Notes: generated by a model from the sequence alone, not told the origin. Numbered from the stretch's first letter, positions 42,801-44,874 are shown. The stretch is DNA of 64,000 bases from Nematopogon swammerdamellus (GCA_946902875.1 OX336350.1:19830048-19894047); one strand, 5' to 3'. Program-made: numbers and translations.

Positions 42801-42879
42801 ATGCGGACACCGTGATAATGTTGGCGTTCTCCTCGGGCCCGGAGTGGTTGTACGACACCATCACCCCCTCCACGGACAT
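3727..42879 (-). CDS. Tysnd1: Peroxisomal leader peptide-processing protease (TYSND1-like), ten coding exons
   Basis: Trypsin-like serine protease expected to work in the peroxisome matrix, removing PTS2 leader peptides and cutting PTS1 beta-oxidation enzymes (role known from mammalian TYSND1). The spliced chain 42879-42682, 31123-30953, 28459-28276, 16951-16848, 14481-14348, 10017-9851, 7995-7889, 6193-6025, 4759-4436, 3812-3727 is 1644 nt (547 aa plus stop; human about 566). All junctions except the first donor have GT/AG borders and matching phases. The triad is visible as TCAHVV (His), AYDLAL (Asp) and GFSGGAIF (Ser). The C-terminus is RSKI, a PTS1-like tripeptide. Introns are up to 11.6 kb and full of transposons, and one contains NDUFA11 on the other strand. 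The upstream 5' UTR exon was not located. Identity comes from recognised family motifs along the whole length, not from a search. Confidence 0.88.
4436..4759 (-). CDS. Tysnd1: Tysnd1 coding exon 9 (catalytic Ser)
   Basis: 324 nt from TCGCTTACAG to AAAA|GTGAGT, phase 1 in and out. It encodes VGYPYF, LKPTITSGHINN, QTSCCVQSGFSGGAIF (the GxSGG nucleophile), a VVGIIVSNAK strand and YPYINMAIP. These line up block by block with the C-terminal half of the TYSND1 protease domain. If the donor is not used, the frame reads on to a stop at 4410; the spliced form is preferred because of the consensus donor and the next exon. Confidence 0.92.
4831..4979. mobile_element. 149-bp GC-rich MITE, copy 1
   Basis: 43-bp near-perfect inverted ends beginning TATAATGCGCGGGACGGATC. 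A second copy of the same length is at 49024-49172. Lies 72 bp upstream of the Tysnd1 exon 9 acceptor. Confidence 0.85.
5084..5232 (+). repeat. Dispersed repeat (GAAAGCTGG...GTGGACCGATTTG)
   Basis: TTATTAGAAAGCTGGCTTAA to AAAAAGTGGACCGATTTG. Related copies at 21556-21720, 22139-22220 and 43526-43700. Class not recognised. Confidence 0.6.
5372..5708 (-). mobile_element. H-head/poly(A) SINE, full length
   Basis: Poly(T) at the left, tail TTTATGGAAACTGACACGG, core GGTTGGTACCACCGCACTG (reversed), head H at the right end (5690-5708). Confidence 0.9.
6025..6193 (-). CDS. Tysnd1: Tysnd1 coding exon 8 (catalytic Asp)
   Basis: 169 nt, phase 0 in (CCCGACAG, weak pyrimidine tract) and phase 1 out (AAAG|GTCCGT, weak donor). 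It encodes SEKVSVYCGGSRATAI and DNAYDLALLF; the Asp of AYDLAL is the second triad residue. An interspersed repeat begins about 35 bp upstream of the acceptor, which may explain its poor tract. Confidence 0.86.
6228..6671. mobile_element. GTTTCCGTA element with inverted ends and (GTCT)n
   Basis: TAGGTTTCCGTATCCCGTAC, then GGAAGCCTATTACTAAGCC and a CTGT/CCGT microsatellite at the left; all inverted at 6575-6671. The middle has a GCCACTCACGCCATCTAGAT segment. Related pieces are spread over the window. Confidence 0.75.
6684..7013 (+). mobile_element. H-head/poly(A) SINE, full length
   Basis: TACCGTGTGGGGCCGGTAC head, core ACTAGGTGGTAGGG, tail ending GTCAGTTTCCATAAAA; followed by (TA)n and (CA)n to 7050. 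Confidence 0.92.
7120..7454 (-). mobile_element. H-head/X-body SINE, full length
   Basis: From the left: (TACA)n tail, X body (AACGGGGTAAGCAGAGTAAT ... GTGCTAAAGGGCGACAGG reversed), then head H at 7379-7454. Confidence 0.88.
7787..7820. repeat. Perfect 15-bp hairpin
   Basis: AACTTCAGGATGGAC / GTCCATCCTGAAGTT around a 4-nt loop, 69 bp downstream (intron side) of the Tysnd1 exon 7 donor. Confidence 0.85.
7889..7995 (-). CDS. Tysnd1: Tysnd1 coding exon 7 (catalytic His)
   Basis: 107 nt between TTTGCATTGCAG and CGG|GTAAAC, phase 1 in, phase 0 out. It encodes STVLVRCGGTWGTGVYIG and YVLTCAHVVKR. The His of TCAHV is the first triad residue of the trypsin fold. Confidence 0.9.
8428..9050. mobile_element. 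Inverted-repeat element with retroelement tail
   Basis: AATGATGCGTGGGAAATATG at 8429 and on to CGATCGAAAGTTTGTCG faces its reverse complement at 8966-9048 (arms about 80 bp, a few mismatches). Contains a minus-strand VETLGPW-type remnant. Confidence 0.7.
8603..8917 (-). pseudogene. Retroelement protein C-terminal remnant
   Basis: Open for 104 codons: MIAFAVETLGPWSAEAKSL ... GSRLIEV ... QRISLAIQRANALSVLGTF. Same domain as at 54021-54323. No RT motifs nearby. Confidence 0.6.
9464..9765. mobile_element. GTTTCCGTA element, second copy
   Basis: Starts TAGGTTTCCGTATCCCGTAC with (CTGT/CCGT)n, ends in GTCCGACTCGCACTTGACCG. Lies in the Tysnd1 intron before exon 6. Confidence 0.7.
9851..10017 (-). 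CDS. Tysnd1: Tysnd1 coding exon 6
   Basis: 167 nt after a good acceptor (GATTGTTTCAG), ending at a strong donor (TGA|GTGAGC) in phase 1. It encodes LIGMVVCSVSWWRGEWVGL and TLVAPL, matching the WKAGEWVGFTLL segment before the protease domain in mammals. Confidence 0.88.
10125..10526 (+). pseudogene. LINE 3' end (endonuclease-RT type), C-terminal remnant
   Basis: 118 open codons from 10148: MERAMLGISLRDMVRNEEI, RVAKLKWQWAGHVSRR and SVGRPPARWDDDIK, the usual C-terminus of an insect endonuclease/reverse transcriptase LINE (RTE-like). Ends in a (TGAC)n tail at 10502-10525. 5'-truncated. Confidence 0.8.
10752..11229 (-). mobile_element. Long H-head SINE with tRNA/5S module
   Basis: From the 5' end on the minus strand: head H, GACTAAGGGATAAG, a tRNA-like A box GGTAGCTCAGTGG, a 5S-rRNA-like stretch (TTAAGCAACGCTG, GGTCAGTGATTGGATGGGTG), a B-box-like GTGGTTCGGATTCC, the SINE core and a poly(A) tail. 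Second full copy at 60104-60578. Confidence 0.88.
11351..11691 (+). mobile_element. H-head/poly(A) SINE, full length
   Basis: TACCGTGTGGGGCCGGTAC to a 30-base poly(A); short form without the 5S module. Confidence 0.92.
11848..12350 (-). pseudogene. LINE 3' end (Jockey/CR1-like), minus strand
   Basis: SHRRFVGSLSLFYRYYHGRC, then after an interval VVDIGLLRTHRFSKSFL, RVWNCLPASVFPESFNLGVF and a stop, with poly(T) at 11848-11862. This is the C-terminal 'trim' of a LINE ORF2. Relatives at 31380-31620 and 62130-62415. Confidence 0.78.
12350..13142 (+). pseudogene. LINE 3' end (Jockey/CR1-like) with 3' UTR and poly(A)
   Basis: LRHIEGKAKLASKKLGVLNK, RLYFTPEQKLLLYKSQIRSC and EYCSHPWDVSAKYQL, then with a frame change FCRSFLYRTGKLWNALPAH and KYSLGLFKRGVNGHL. 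The 3' UTR (12936-13142) ends CCACCCATACCGG...ACATAAAAAA. The same 3' part is found in the tRNA-derived SINE. Confidence 0.82.
13177..13560 (+). mobile_element. GTTTCCGTA-family repeat with (GGAC)n
   Basis: GTCAGGTGCGAGTTGTACTC ... GGTTTCCGTATC, CACATATTCTGTGAAAGTTTC, then ACGG repeats at 13470-13543. Confidence 0.7.
13568..13732. mobile_element. Small MITE (TTAATCAAAGCTGGC ends)
   Basis: TTAATCAAAGCTGGCGCG at the left, GTGCCAGCTTTGATTAA at the right, directly abutting the PIF/Harbinger-like element. Confidence 0.65.
13733..14290 (+). mobile_element. PIF/Harbinger-like DNA transposon, deleted
   Basis: 558 bp, inverted ends GGCCGGCCGCATACGTTCGT, flanked by TAA on both sides (the 3-bp TWA duplication of this superfamily). 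Carries a short N-terminal transposase remnant. Confidence 0.82.
13886..14017 (+). pseudogene. PIF/Harbinger transposase N-terminal remnant
   Basis: 43 codons: MDDDESIAIAYLLSMNKKK and KRKRRYWVHPLNTSR, then a stop. KRRYWVHPL is typical of the nuclease N-terminus (HARBI1/ALP1-like). The catalytic DDE part is deleted. Confidence 0.7.
14348..14481 (-). CDS. Tysnd1: Tysnd1 coding exon 5
   Basis: 134 nt, phase 0 in (TGCGTAG acceptor), phase 2 out (GG|GTTGGT). It encodes VFLNCVTSGTVCGVVG and LLLTDASTALGSEGAPVY, the counterpart of the family's FLNTLSCGVLSN and LLLTDA...EGG segments. A tRNA-derived SINE starts 50 bp upstream of the acceptor. Confidence 0.88.
14535..14930 (-). mobile_element. tRNA-derived SINE, nearly full length
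   Basis: Minus strand: tRNA-like head with B box (GGTTCGAATCC) at 14872-14884 and an A-box region cut by the next MITE, core CTTACTAGGTGGTAGGC, LINE-like tail ACCCATACCGGTTTACATAA. Copies at 42921-43340, 61004-61243 and 30620-30848. Confidence 0.88.
14931..15369. mobile_element. 439-bp MITE with GTACCC ends
   Basis: GTACCCTAATCACGAGATTT and AACCTACACCGCGTA inverted at 15335-15369. Holds an inner palindrome (ACCGTGTTCTCCGCATCATT ... reversed, 14984-15086) and a second one at 15113-15333. It interrupts the SINE head. Short copy at 58552-58726. Confidence 0.82.
15461..15768 (-). mobile_element. H-head/X-body SINE
   Basis: CACACGCTGTATCCCGACAG, X body, then CGACATGCACGGGGAGAGAT of head H. Confidence 0.85.
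15971..16215 (+). mobile_element. 5S-containing SINE, 5'-truncated
   Basis: TGTTGTTAAGCACACCCGGG and GCGGTCAGTTCTTGGATGGG (5S box-C-like), then core GGTGGTAGGGTTCATCCCGC and a deleted tail. Confidence 0.8.
16590..16840. repeat. (ATTCG/ATTCC/ATTCT)n pentanucleotide microsatellite
   Basis: About 50 pentamers. Starts right after GTGCAATAAAAAGTTTC, a LINE-like 3' end (TGTGCAATAAAG is also at 61630). Ends next to the Tysnd1 exon 4 donor. Confidence 0.95.
16848..16951 (-). CDS. Tysnd1: Tysnd1 coding exon 4 (STPFG motif)
   Basis: 104 nt, entering in phase 1 after GGCCGCAG and leaving in phase 0 at GAG|GTGGGA. It encodes ELLDAVQLPPDRGSRL and QVHSTPFG, equivalent to the family's VCGSPFG motif. Phases match both neighbours. 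The donor is about 8 bp from a 250-bp (ATTCG/ATTCC)n microsatellite. Confidence 0.82.
17405..17560 (+). mobile_element. H/poly(A) SINE, 3' half
   Basis: GAAACGTCGGTCGAAACGGC to GATGTTTCCATAAAATAAAA. Confidence 0.8.
18141..18208. mobile_element. Collapsed palindromic MITE (CAAAGAG family)
   Basis: 68-bp near-perfect palindrome, CCAAAAAGTTTGTATTACGT ... centred on TTTAAA at 18172-18177, flanked by ACGTGA on both sides. Same termini as 20984-21379 and 44830-44874. Confidence 0.8.
18361..18730 (+). pseudogene. Transposase N-terminal remnant
   Basis: ATG at 18361 gives MPKAIHSDARNLILKVK and a stop. After a TTTTCAG acceptor at 18579, GVSKGLISKIVKEKNAAEE looks like the HTH of a Tc1/mariner-type transposase. 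No DDE residues found. Confidence 0.5.
19990..20150. mobile_element. MITE upstream of NDUFA11
   Basis: GTGAATGCCGCCGTTTTATT ... faces AAATAAAACGGGGACATTCAC. About 210 bp before the NDUFA11 start codon. Confidence 0.65.
20358..20661 (+). CDS. NDUFA11: NDUFA11 exon 1
   Basis: Starts at the ATG at 20358 and ends at GCTG|GTAACA in phase 1 after DDMLNYFA. Codes for residues 1-101. Beyond the donor the frame runs into a Helitron-like sequence, confirming that the open frame past 20661 is not coding. Confidence 0.9.
20358..27079 (+). CDS. NDUFA11: NADH dehydrogenase 1 alpha subcomplex subunit 11 (complex I B14.7), three exons
   Basis: Accessory membrane subunit of mitochondrial complex I, Tim17/Tim22/Tim23 family. 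Chain 20358-20661, 22398-22622, 27021-27079 is 588 nt (195 aa plus stop), phase 1 at both junctions. Exon 1 carries YYDTPDGHEVMKKT, matching the YWDIPDGTD start of the family, then hydrophobic Gly/Ala-rich helices and DDMLNYFAG. Exon 2 continues GGLAAAPIFG and ends the fold with LGISAMVKKAG and GWEFFPEP, matching human GWEVFAKP. The start ATG is the first in frame before YYDTPDG. It lies entirely inside the 11.3-kb Tysnd1 intron between that gene's exons 3 and 4, on the opposite strand. The protein is longer than human (141 aa), with an N-terminal extension and a proline-rich tail. Confidence 0.88.
20680..20983 (-). mobile_element. Helitron-like sequence
   Basis: ACTAGCTTTAGCAGCAGTTT; TTAGCGTGATGGTATATAC recalls the Helitron-like copies at 473 and 59028. 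Low-complexity CCATACATCCAT at 20920-20955. Confidence 0.4.
20984..21379. mobile_element. CAAAGAG-family MITE, full length
   Basis: CAAAGAGATTGTATTACGTC, GCTGCGCTCCTTTA inverted at 21346-21379. The interior includes a GC-rich segment (21050-21140). Confidence 0.8.
21556..22220. repeat. Dispersed repeats in NDUFA11 intron 1
   Basis: 21556-21720 and 22139-22220 belong to the 'GTGGACCGATTTG' family (see 5084). Between them AT-rich LINE-tail-like sequence (GGCGGACTTATCCCTTACAG at 21807). Confidence 0.5.
22398..22622 (+). CDS. NDUFA11: NDUFA11 exon 2
   Basis: 225 nt between CATTCTACAG and TATG|GTGAGC. Joined to exon 1 it restores NYFAGGLAAAP, mirroring NYFLGG in the human protein. It ends in a soluble GVDWTMAAEDQPKGYRTSY segment. 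The same frame is open upstream to 22208 (see findings). Confidence 0.9.
22962..23561. mobile_element. MITE with ~200-bp inverted arms
   Basis: GTACTAGGCAAAAGCACTTC at the left, GATGTTTTGCCTAGTAC at the right; AAAGATTCAAGGTTTAATGT pairs with CATTATACCTTGAATCTTT. A related piece is at 2895-3000. Confidence 0.75.
23668..24402. mobile_element. Two GTTTCCGTA-family copies, head to head
   Basis: 23668-24022 (ACTGGCCAAGTGCGAGTCGA ... (ACGG)n ... CGGAACCCTAAAAAT) and 24165-24402 in reverse (ACGGAACCCTCGGTACGCGA ... CTTGGCCG). Confidence 0.7.
24590..25019 (-). repeat. Dispersed repeat, interrupted by a SINE
   Basis: GTTTCAGGATAGGGTTTCGT to GACATTTGGTGGACGG, inverted at 59615-59790. GAATTTCGATTTGAGTGATA continues across the SINE at 25020-25408 to about 25470 and recurs inverted at 58895-58985. 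Confidence 0.6.
25020..25408 (+). mobile_element. tRNA/5S SINE without head H
   Basis: CAGCCTCGATAGCTCAGTGG (A box), TTAAGCAACGCTGGGTGCGG, TCAGTACTTGGATGGGTGAC (5S), GAGGTTCGGATTCC (B box), core, poly(A). Confidence 0.88.
25723..26053 (-). mobile_element. H-head/poly(A) SINE, full length
   Basis: Poly(T), TTATGGAAACTGACACTG, core, head H ending at GGCCCCACACGGTA. Confidence 0.92.
26160..26515 (+). repeat. Dispersed repeat, copy 1
   Basis: TGTCACGTATAGTTAAATGT, AGTTATGGAGGAACATACGG, AATATTTCTAAAAATCGTCA; also present at 46505-46880. Confidence 0.65.
26519..26855 (+). mobile_element. H-head/X-body SINE, full length
   Basis: TACCGTGTGGGGCCGGTACT head, GCTAAAGGGCGACAGG body, GATTGTCGGGATACAGCGTG and (GTATGTAT) tail. 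Confidence 0.88.
27021..27079 (+). CDS. NDUFA11: NDUFA11 exon 3 (proline-rich tail)
   Basis: 59 nt after TGTTTTTGCAG, completing the split codon as Asp: DIPEPPPPPPEEPPCRSRK then TAA at 27077-27079. Phase, strand, a good acceptor and downstream poly(A) signals support it. It was found by phase rather than by homology, because the tail is poorly conserved. Confidence 0.75.
27117..27154 (+). terminator. Three tandem AATAAA poly(A) signals of NDUFA11
   Basis: AATAAA at 27117-27122, 27133-27138 and 27149-27154, each inside a 16-bp repeat (CTGTATGACAATAAAA). They lie 38-75 bases after the NDUFA11 stop codon. Confidence 0.7.
27293..27374 (-). mobile_element. H/poly(A) SINE tail fragment
   Basis: TTTTATGGAAACTGACACGT to CACCGGGTGAACTAGG. 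Confidence 0.8.
27473..27610. mobile_element. Palindromic MITE
   Basis: GACTGCTAAAAAAATTAAGG and AAACAATGAAAGATCAGTAG inverted at 27565-27610. Confidence 0.75.
27701..28230 (-). pseudogene. LINE C-terminal remnants
   Basis: Minus-strand LPLMRTNRFCRSFLHRTGK (27790-27850) and, separately, LCRSFIHRTGKMWNALTAH and KYSLGFFKRGVKRLL (28060-28215): the same LINE type as 12350-12935. Confidence 0.75.
28276..28459 (-). CDS. Tysnd1: Tysnd1 coding exon 3
   Basis: 184 nt, entering in phase 0 after GCGGGCAG and leaving in phase 1 at AGAG|GTCAGC. It encodes LWQCPVLDRCVDDILYSW and LGKTLLSVFVLIDL, matching the cysteine/tryptophan and 'LGWFALLGV' segment of the family. GC content is high. The acceptor lies only about 30 bp from the edge of a 174-bp satellite array. 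Confidence 0.83.
28532..28847. mobile_element. 316-bp MITE with 8-bp target duplication
   Basis: CTAGAACGATAAAAAAGGTA, TGGAC inverted at the right end; GTGGAACT duplicated at 28524-28531 and 28848-28855. Inserted in a satellite unit. hAT- or P-type by duplication length. Confidence 0.85.
28874..29198 (+). mobile_element. H-head/poly(A) SINE, full length
   Basis: TACCGTGTGGGGCCGGTACT to GTTTCCATAAAAAAAAA; inserted in the satellite array. Confidence 0.92.
30225..30605 (-). pseudogene. LINE 3' end, RTE-like, minus strand
   Basis: Reverse complement of the 10125-10526 type (GGTGGTCTTCCCACACTCCG; GCCACTTGAGCTTAGCCACC), with frame damage. Its CAGTCAGTCAGT end merges into the satellite. Confidence 0.8.
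30620..30848 (-). mobile_element. tRNA-SINE/LINE-tail copy, 5'-truncated
   Basis: TTTTTTTATGTAATCCGTAA to GAGCCTACCACCTAGTAAGG. Confidence 0.8.
30953..31123 (-). CDS. Tysnd1: Tysnd1 coding exon 2
   Basis: 171 nt, phase 0 at both ends, between TTAACTCAG and CAG|GTAACA. It is much richer in GC than the surrounding sequence. It encodes KPLTRFYDNLPEMYITCER and a hydrophilic segment, in the position of the LRLHVQW region of mammalian TYSND1. It is the least conserved exon by eye, but phase and total length fit. Confidence 0.72.
31313..31620 (-). pseudogene. LINE C-terminal remnant and SINE scrap
   Basis: Minus-strand LRSHRFSKSILCRAARLWN and SVFPESFNLGVFKRRI, same family as 11848-12350. Its left edge carries a scrap of SINE core (GGTTGGTACCACCGCACTG-like). 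Confidence 0.75.
31621..31805. other. Spacer before P-like copy A
   Basis: No gene or repeat recognised; ends with the GGTCTTAG target duplication. Confidence 0.4.
32941..33340. repeat. 100-bp tandem repeat (x4) in P-like copy A
   Basis: Units starting GATGGATAGATCTCA at 32941, 33041, 33141 and 33241; the last is the most diverged. Confidence 0.93.
34031..34110 (-). pseudogene. THAP-like first exon in P-like copy A
   Basis: 80-nt exon from ATG (34110) to a GTAAGTAC donor. MPHCAVLWCKKSS ... GVTFH has the N-terminal Cx4C and TFH of a THAP DNA-binding finger. No following exon with the FP/W residues was found, so the gene looks incomplete. Confidence 0.6.
34271..34599. other. Unique-looking sequence left of the fold-back array
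   Basis: Moderately GC-rich. Two short plus-strand frames (34359, 34415) have no recognisable domain. Holds the outer inverted repeat at 34388. Confidence 0.4.
34388..34424 (+). repeat. Outer inverted repeat of the fold-back structure, left copy
   Basis: CAGCATATATATGGCTAAAG and the following CAGTATGGAAACTA recur inverted at 41887-41922, outside the minisatellite on the other side. Confidence 0.75.
34600..36592. repeat. Fold-back minisatellite of 10-bp units, left part
   Basis: Tandem 10-bp units close to TTTTGTCAAC fill this stretch. Up to about 35890 they read TTGTCAACTT on the plus strand; from about 35895 they read AAGTTGACAA, so the array folds on itself. Units group into a 100-bp higher-order repeat (CTTTTATCGACTGTTGTC recurs at 34971, 35071 and 35171). 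Long open frames here are by-products of the periodicity. Confidence 0.93.
36593..36842 (+). repeat. 5' LTR of the gypsy element
   Basis: 250 bp, TGTTATATAT ... CCCACACTACA, with TG/CA ends. Contains a CCATAAAAAAGTATAA stretch that may serve as the promoter region. Confidence 0.96.
36843..36856 (+). promoter_or_regulatory. Primer binding site, tRNA-Leu type
   Basis: TGGTGTCAGAAGTG follows the 5' LTR with no gap. It is complementary to the CACTTCTGACACCA 3' end of metazoan tRNA-Leu (CAG type), as known to me; the match is 14 bases. Confidence 0.75.
36877..41001 (+). CDS. Gag-Pol polyprotein of the gypsy element
   Basis: 1374 codons, ATG at 36877 (an open frame begins at GTG 36856, but ATG is the plausible eukaryotic start), TAG at 40999. 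Order: Gag, about residues 1-245, with two zinc knuckles (251-282; CX2CX3HX3C and CX2CX4HX4C); aspartic protease DSGA (Asp336); reverse transcriptase with LPYG (about 586) and FMDD (614-617); RNase H (Asp763, SVDSS); integrase HX3H (from 980) and CX2C (1013-1016), catalytic Asp1044, Asp1098, Glu1134 (D,D35E); then a basic GPY/F-like region and a Ser-rich tail. Gag and Pol are in one frame with no frameshift signal, as in mag-like and some other insect Metaviridae. All catalytic residues are present. Confidence 0.96.
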   Translation: MERDKANVMLGAHVAAIQAAGPTLRPLVINDSGNNEISWKRWLQTFELYMCAANLEEAPERRKVAILLHNIGQKGIDIFNSFNLELQNVTLKMLKNKYQEYFVPKKNLSIVRHNFFTRHQAETEDFESFVTDLHNMSLECEFEKLRVSLVRDIFICNMHSRHLNVRQRLLQETDLTLDRAIALAKTVIMSQNTAFKQLESNTVMAVESRARSPSWDQYHQSRASSPARASSPSRHEAASSSGAGASHKKPCGRCGQLHRFKCPDEGARCRLCNKLNHFSKFCFLKKNFNNVRTLETEERVESNKYFVGSVQQEANSDRSWFLNLKVNKVNVRCILDSGADINVMSHDTYQSLNLPSRLIKESQVEIFGFGGSKIPIKGNVNLNCHLNGCQNEKISFMITTIKTPTVLGLPTCQKIGVLKRIFTLNDARQNNEDIATEYGDVFQGLGCLPPVCCIGLRADAVPHVDPPRKVPFGLYDKLREELDRMVEMKVIEKVTKPTQWVNSIVITVKKTGQLRICLDPRNLNKSILRQHYPLKSIEEIRYKLKGAKHFSHLDAYSGFWMLKLDEASSDLCTFQTPFGRYKFLRLPYGISASSEIFHRTMIELLGDLPGILIFMDDILVFGETEEIHNERLRNVLNRAREINLKLNKSKCKFNLREVQFLGHIFNDEGVKVDEEKVKAIVKLPTPKNIADLQRFLGMVNYLGPFIKKLSDETQVLRNLLKKDSVWVWDKNHDQCFNRLKNIISSTPVLAHFDQNLEITLSVDSSNSAVGAVIMQNKRPIAYSSKTLTSAQQNYAQIEKELFAIQFGCHKFHQYIYGNTVTVHTDHKPLVYLFKKSLHDVPARLQRMMLTLQAYDINVIYVPGKEMFISDTLSRAAQPEHYEPDFEQDIPFHVNSIVSNLSVTEHYLNKLKEATKNDPTLQILKKYYVEGWPKNKNIVSQLAKPYWNFQGEIHVMNELVFKNDRLIIPSSMQQEMLQKIHEGHQGVNKCTSLARNIMYWPNLNADLKNVIDQCQVCAKYRSANPSEPLQSYTITKHPWQRVSVDFLYFDGQNYMVVTDYYSKYIEIALLNQGYSAQYVITHLKSIFARHGIPLELVSDGGPPFNSIELKSFFFEWDIEHIVSSPHHAQSNGQAESSVKIVKNMLKKCRDTKSDPYLALLHYRTTPKNNFPSPSQLSMSRSLRNNLPSLENKLKPKVVSFKEYKTGFEKRQEQSKKYYNRNTKELSILQPGDVVYYKKNPKSDWLPAVIRNRLKCNRSYIIETSEGKTYRRNRVHLRLNMSSQQSNGLETILPQSSPLRKENVSSELLSSHESETVTVPSSPPSRHESPLTSAAPSNSQVEDATETQTPVSHKKTSTRSGRVINKPLRFRSLDFD
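41071..41081 (+). promoter_or_regulatory. Polypurine tract
   Basis: AAAAAGGGAGA directly before the 3' LTR; second-strand primer of the gypsy element. Confidence 0.85.
41082..41331 (+). repeat. 3' LTR of the gypsy element
   Basis: 250 bp, no difference from the 5' LTR found when read side by side. Confidence 0.96.
41332..41690. repeat. Fold-back minisatellite, right part beyond the gypsy insertion
   Basis: Continues the AAGTTGACAA orientation after the 3' LTR. The gypsy element split one array. Total arms are roughly 1.27 kb and 1.06 kb. Confidence 0.92.
41691..42681. other. Intronic sequence, weak LINE-like scrap
   Basis: 41935-42065 (EELRGIDWKKLLEYAAK in one plus frame) resembles a LINE C-terminus. 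42303-42336 is a GC hairpin (CCCGGCAGGCCAGGG). Otherwise nothing recognised. Confidence 0.4.
41887..41922 (-). repeat. Outer inverted repeat of the fold-back structure, right copy
   Basis: Reverse complement of 34388-34424 (TAGTTTCCATACTGCTTTAG and onward). Confidence 0.75.
42682..42879 (-). CDS. Tysnd1: Tysnd1 coding exon 1 (start codon)
   Basis: The start ATG is at 42879-42877, four bases after a CGTTTCAG acceptor, so an upstream untranslated exon is implied. It encodes the N-terminal TYSND1 block (GVMVSYNHSG ... RWVLTHGSIL), matching the family's opening segment. The 3' end is uncertain: phase 0 is needed to join exon 2, and the only in-phase GT near the end of the conserved part is the weak site after 42682 (GGC|GTGGCA). 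CAG|GTTGGG at 42689 is stronger but out of phase. The frame stays open to 42628. Confidence 0.72.
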
Positions 42880-42920
42880 GGCTCTGAAACGCAACGAACA
42901 CTTCAATTAGCCACATGTAA

Positions 42921-43340
42921 TTTTTTTTTTATGTCATCCGGTTTGGGTGGCTGAGTCGGAGGGGCCAAAGCACATGTTCCGACCAGCCAATATCACCTCC
43001 GAGAAGGTAGGTGGCATACCGGAGACTTAACTGGATTGCTGGCTATACTGGACTAGAGGAGAACACAACCGAGGCTGCTATCATAGCAGTGCTATGCGGC
43101 CATCTTACATCCAGTACGGTGGTATCAACCCAGTCGGCTACAATTTGAGCCTACCACCTAGTAAGGAGCAAGGGAAGGGACCTAAAGTTTTACACCGGTT
43201 CCGAACGGTGAAGCAGCAGGTGTAGGTATGCACTTAAATTTTTTCGTCAAAAAATACTCATTGGCACACGCCGAAGGATTCGAACCTCGGACCTCTCGCA
43301 TGAGAAGCCGATGCCCAAACCACTCGGCCACCCGCAGCTT
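42921..43340 (-). mobile_element. tRNA-derived SINE, full length
   Basis: Minus strand: GGTGGCCGAGTGGTTTGGGC (A box), GGTTCGAATCC (B box, about 43272), core CTTACTAGGTGGTAGGC, tail CACCCAAACCGGATGACATA and poly(A). Confidence 0.9.
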
Positions 43341-43525
43341 GAATGTAAATTTTTAGGGTTTCGCATCCGCATTCATAGTATTATTATTTATGTTATCTTC
43401 AATTCTCACGGTCACTCAACTTTACTCTTTTCCTACTAACTACTTTGCATTTCACTATATCATCAATAACTAATAATAAATCTTGTAAGGGATGGGTCAT
43501 GAAGTAAGTTACTTTGTTTTATTAA

Positions 43526-43700
43526 CCCCCGAAGAAAAAAGAGGGGTGTTGTAAGTTTTTTTTATTAGAAAGCTGGTTTCATCGGGATGGTTGTTAGCTA
43601 TGTGTGTAATCAATTAATCAAGTAATTAAGCAATAAAAAAAAATCATCTTAAAAAGTGGACCAATTTGCATGCGGTTTTTTTAAAGCTTAAAATAAAAGT
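43526..43700 (+). repeat. Dispersed repeat copy
   Basis: AGAAAGCTGGTTTCATCGGG to AGTGGACCAATTTGCATGCG; see 5084. Confidence 0.6.
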
Positions 43701-43718
43701 TAAATTACATTAAAAACC

Positions 43719-44083
43719 GAGCGTTCCGTGCAAAATGACAGGCGACGGTGCTGCCACTCAAATAAATAATATATATCTCTTAAAGCCATAACTAGAAAAA
43801 ACAAGCCATGAAGCTGTAGTTAATTTTGATTATGATATTCTAAGATACTGGAAACAGTTTTGTATTGCTCAGTTTATGCACAATCATTATAACGGATTTC
43901 GATGTCCACCGTAACCCGTTATTATGTTTATGGATAATCAGAGCAATACAAAACTGTTTCCGGTGTCTTGGAATATCATAATCAAAATCATCTACAGCTT
44001 CATGGCTTGTTTTTTCCAGTTATGGCTTTGTTTAGGAGATATATATTATTTACTCGCCTGTGATTTTGCACGGAACGCTCTAA
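43719..44083. mobile_element. MITE with ~150-bp inverted arms
   Basis: GAGCGTTCCGTGCAAAATGA ... CAGTTTTGTATTGCTC inverted through GCACGGAACGCTC at 44068-44081. Confidence 0.8.
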
Positions 44084-44086
44084 TAA

Positions 44087-44190
44087 CTTCCGTTTACTTA
44101 AAGGAGTCGGGTACCGCTAAGTAAATAAAATATAAAAACTCATAGCAGCACAGGAATTTACTTAGCGGCCCCCCGATAAGTAAACGGAAT
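44087..44190. mobile_element. Small MITE
   Basis: TTCCGTTTACTTAAAGGAGT / CGATAAGTAAACGGAA ends with an inner CGCTAAGTAAAT / ATTTACTTAGCG. Confidence 0.7.
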
Positions 44191-44485
44191 TTACTTTTGA
44201 CTTTTTAAGGGTCGGGGTTTTTTTTAATTTGTTATTTAACTTTTGAGATACATACTGCTTTTGTAGACTCTATGCATGATACAAAAACTGAATTGACGAT
44301 TTTGAGAAACCTTTTACAGGATAGCATAAATAAAATTTAGTTCCGGTCACGCTAAGATGTGGCTCTCATACAAAGCGAATTCGCGCGCCGAAGTAAAGAT
44401 AACGCAGGAACGCATCTCGGCCTTCTTTCTTACTTACTTACTTTCTTCTTTTAAATATGAATTCCACGCGAGCGAAGCCGTTATA

Positions 44486-44778
44486 AAATACATACATATC
44501 ACATACGCTGAATCCCGACAATCGGGGTAAGCAGAGCAATCGTTGTTGTGCTGCAAGAACTCTGGTAAATTACAGCACAACACCGACCACCACGTTTCGC
44601 AAAGTATTCGACAAAGATTCGATCGATCAAGCAGCAAGTAAGGCACGAAGACCCACCTGCTGCATGACTCGGTGGAAGTACCGTATCCCAAGAACATTTA
44701 TCCCTTAGTCGCCTTTTACGACATGCATGGGGAGAGATGCGGTGGGGCTATTCTTTATAAGTACCGGCCCCACACGGT
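44486..44778 (-). mobile_element. H-head/X-body SINE
   Basis: ACATACATATCACATACGCT tail side; head H at 44700-44778. Confidence 0.87.
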
Positions 44779-44829
44779 TATAAAATAAAAACAATAAAAA
44801 AGCTAATTATACAATAAACAATAATTTAC

Positions 44830-44874
44830 CAAAGAGTTTGTATTACGTCGCTGCGACGTAATACAAACTCTTTG
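44830..44874. mobile_element. Collapsed palindromic MITE (CAAAGAG family), 45 bp
   Basis: Two perfect 21-bp arms (CAAAGAGTTTGTATTACGTC + G) around CTG. Confidence 0.85.

Noticed and set aside
43924..44124. 66-codon frame
   Set aside because: Falls within the arms of a MITE.
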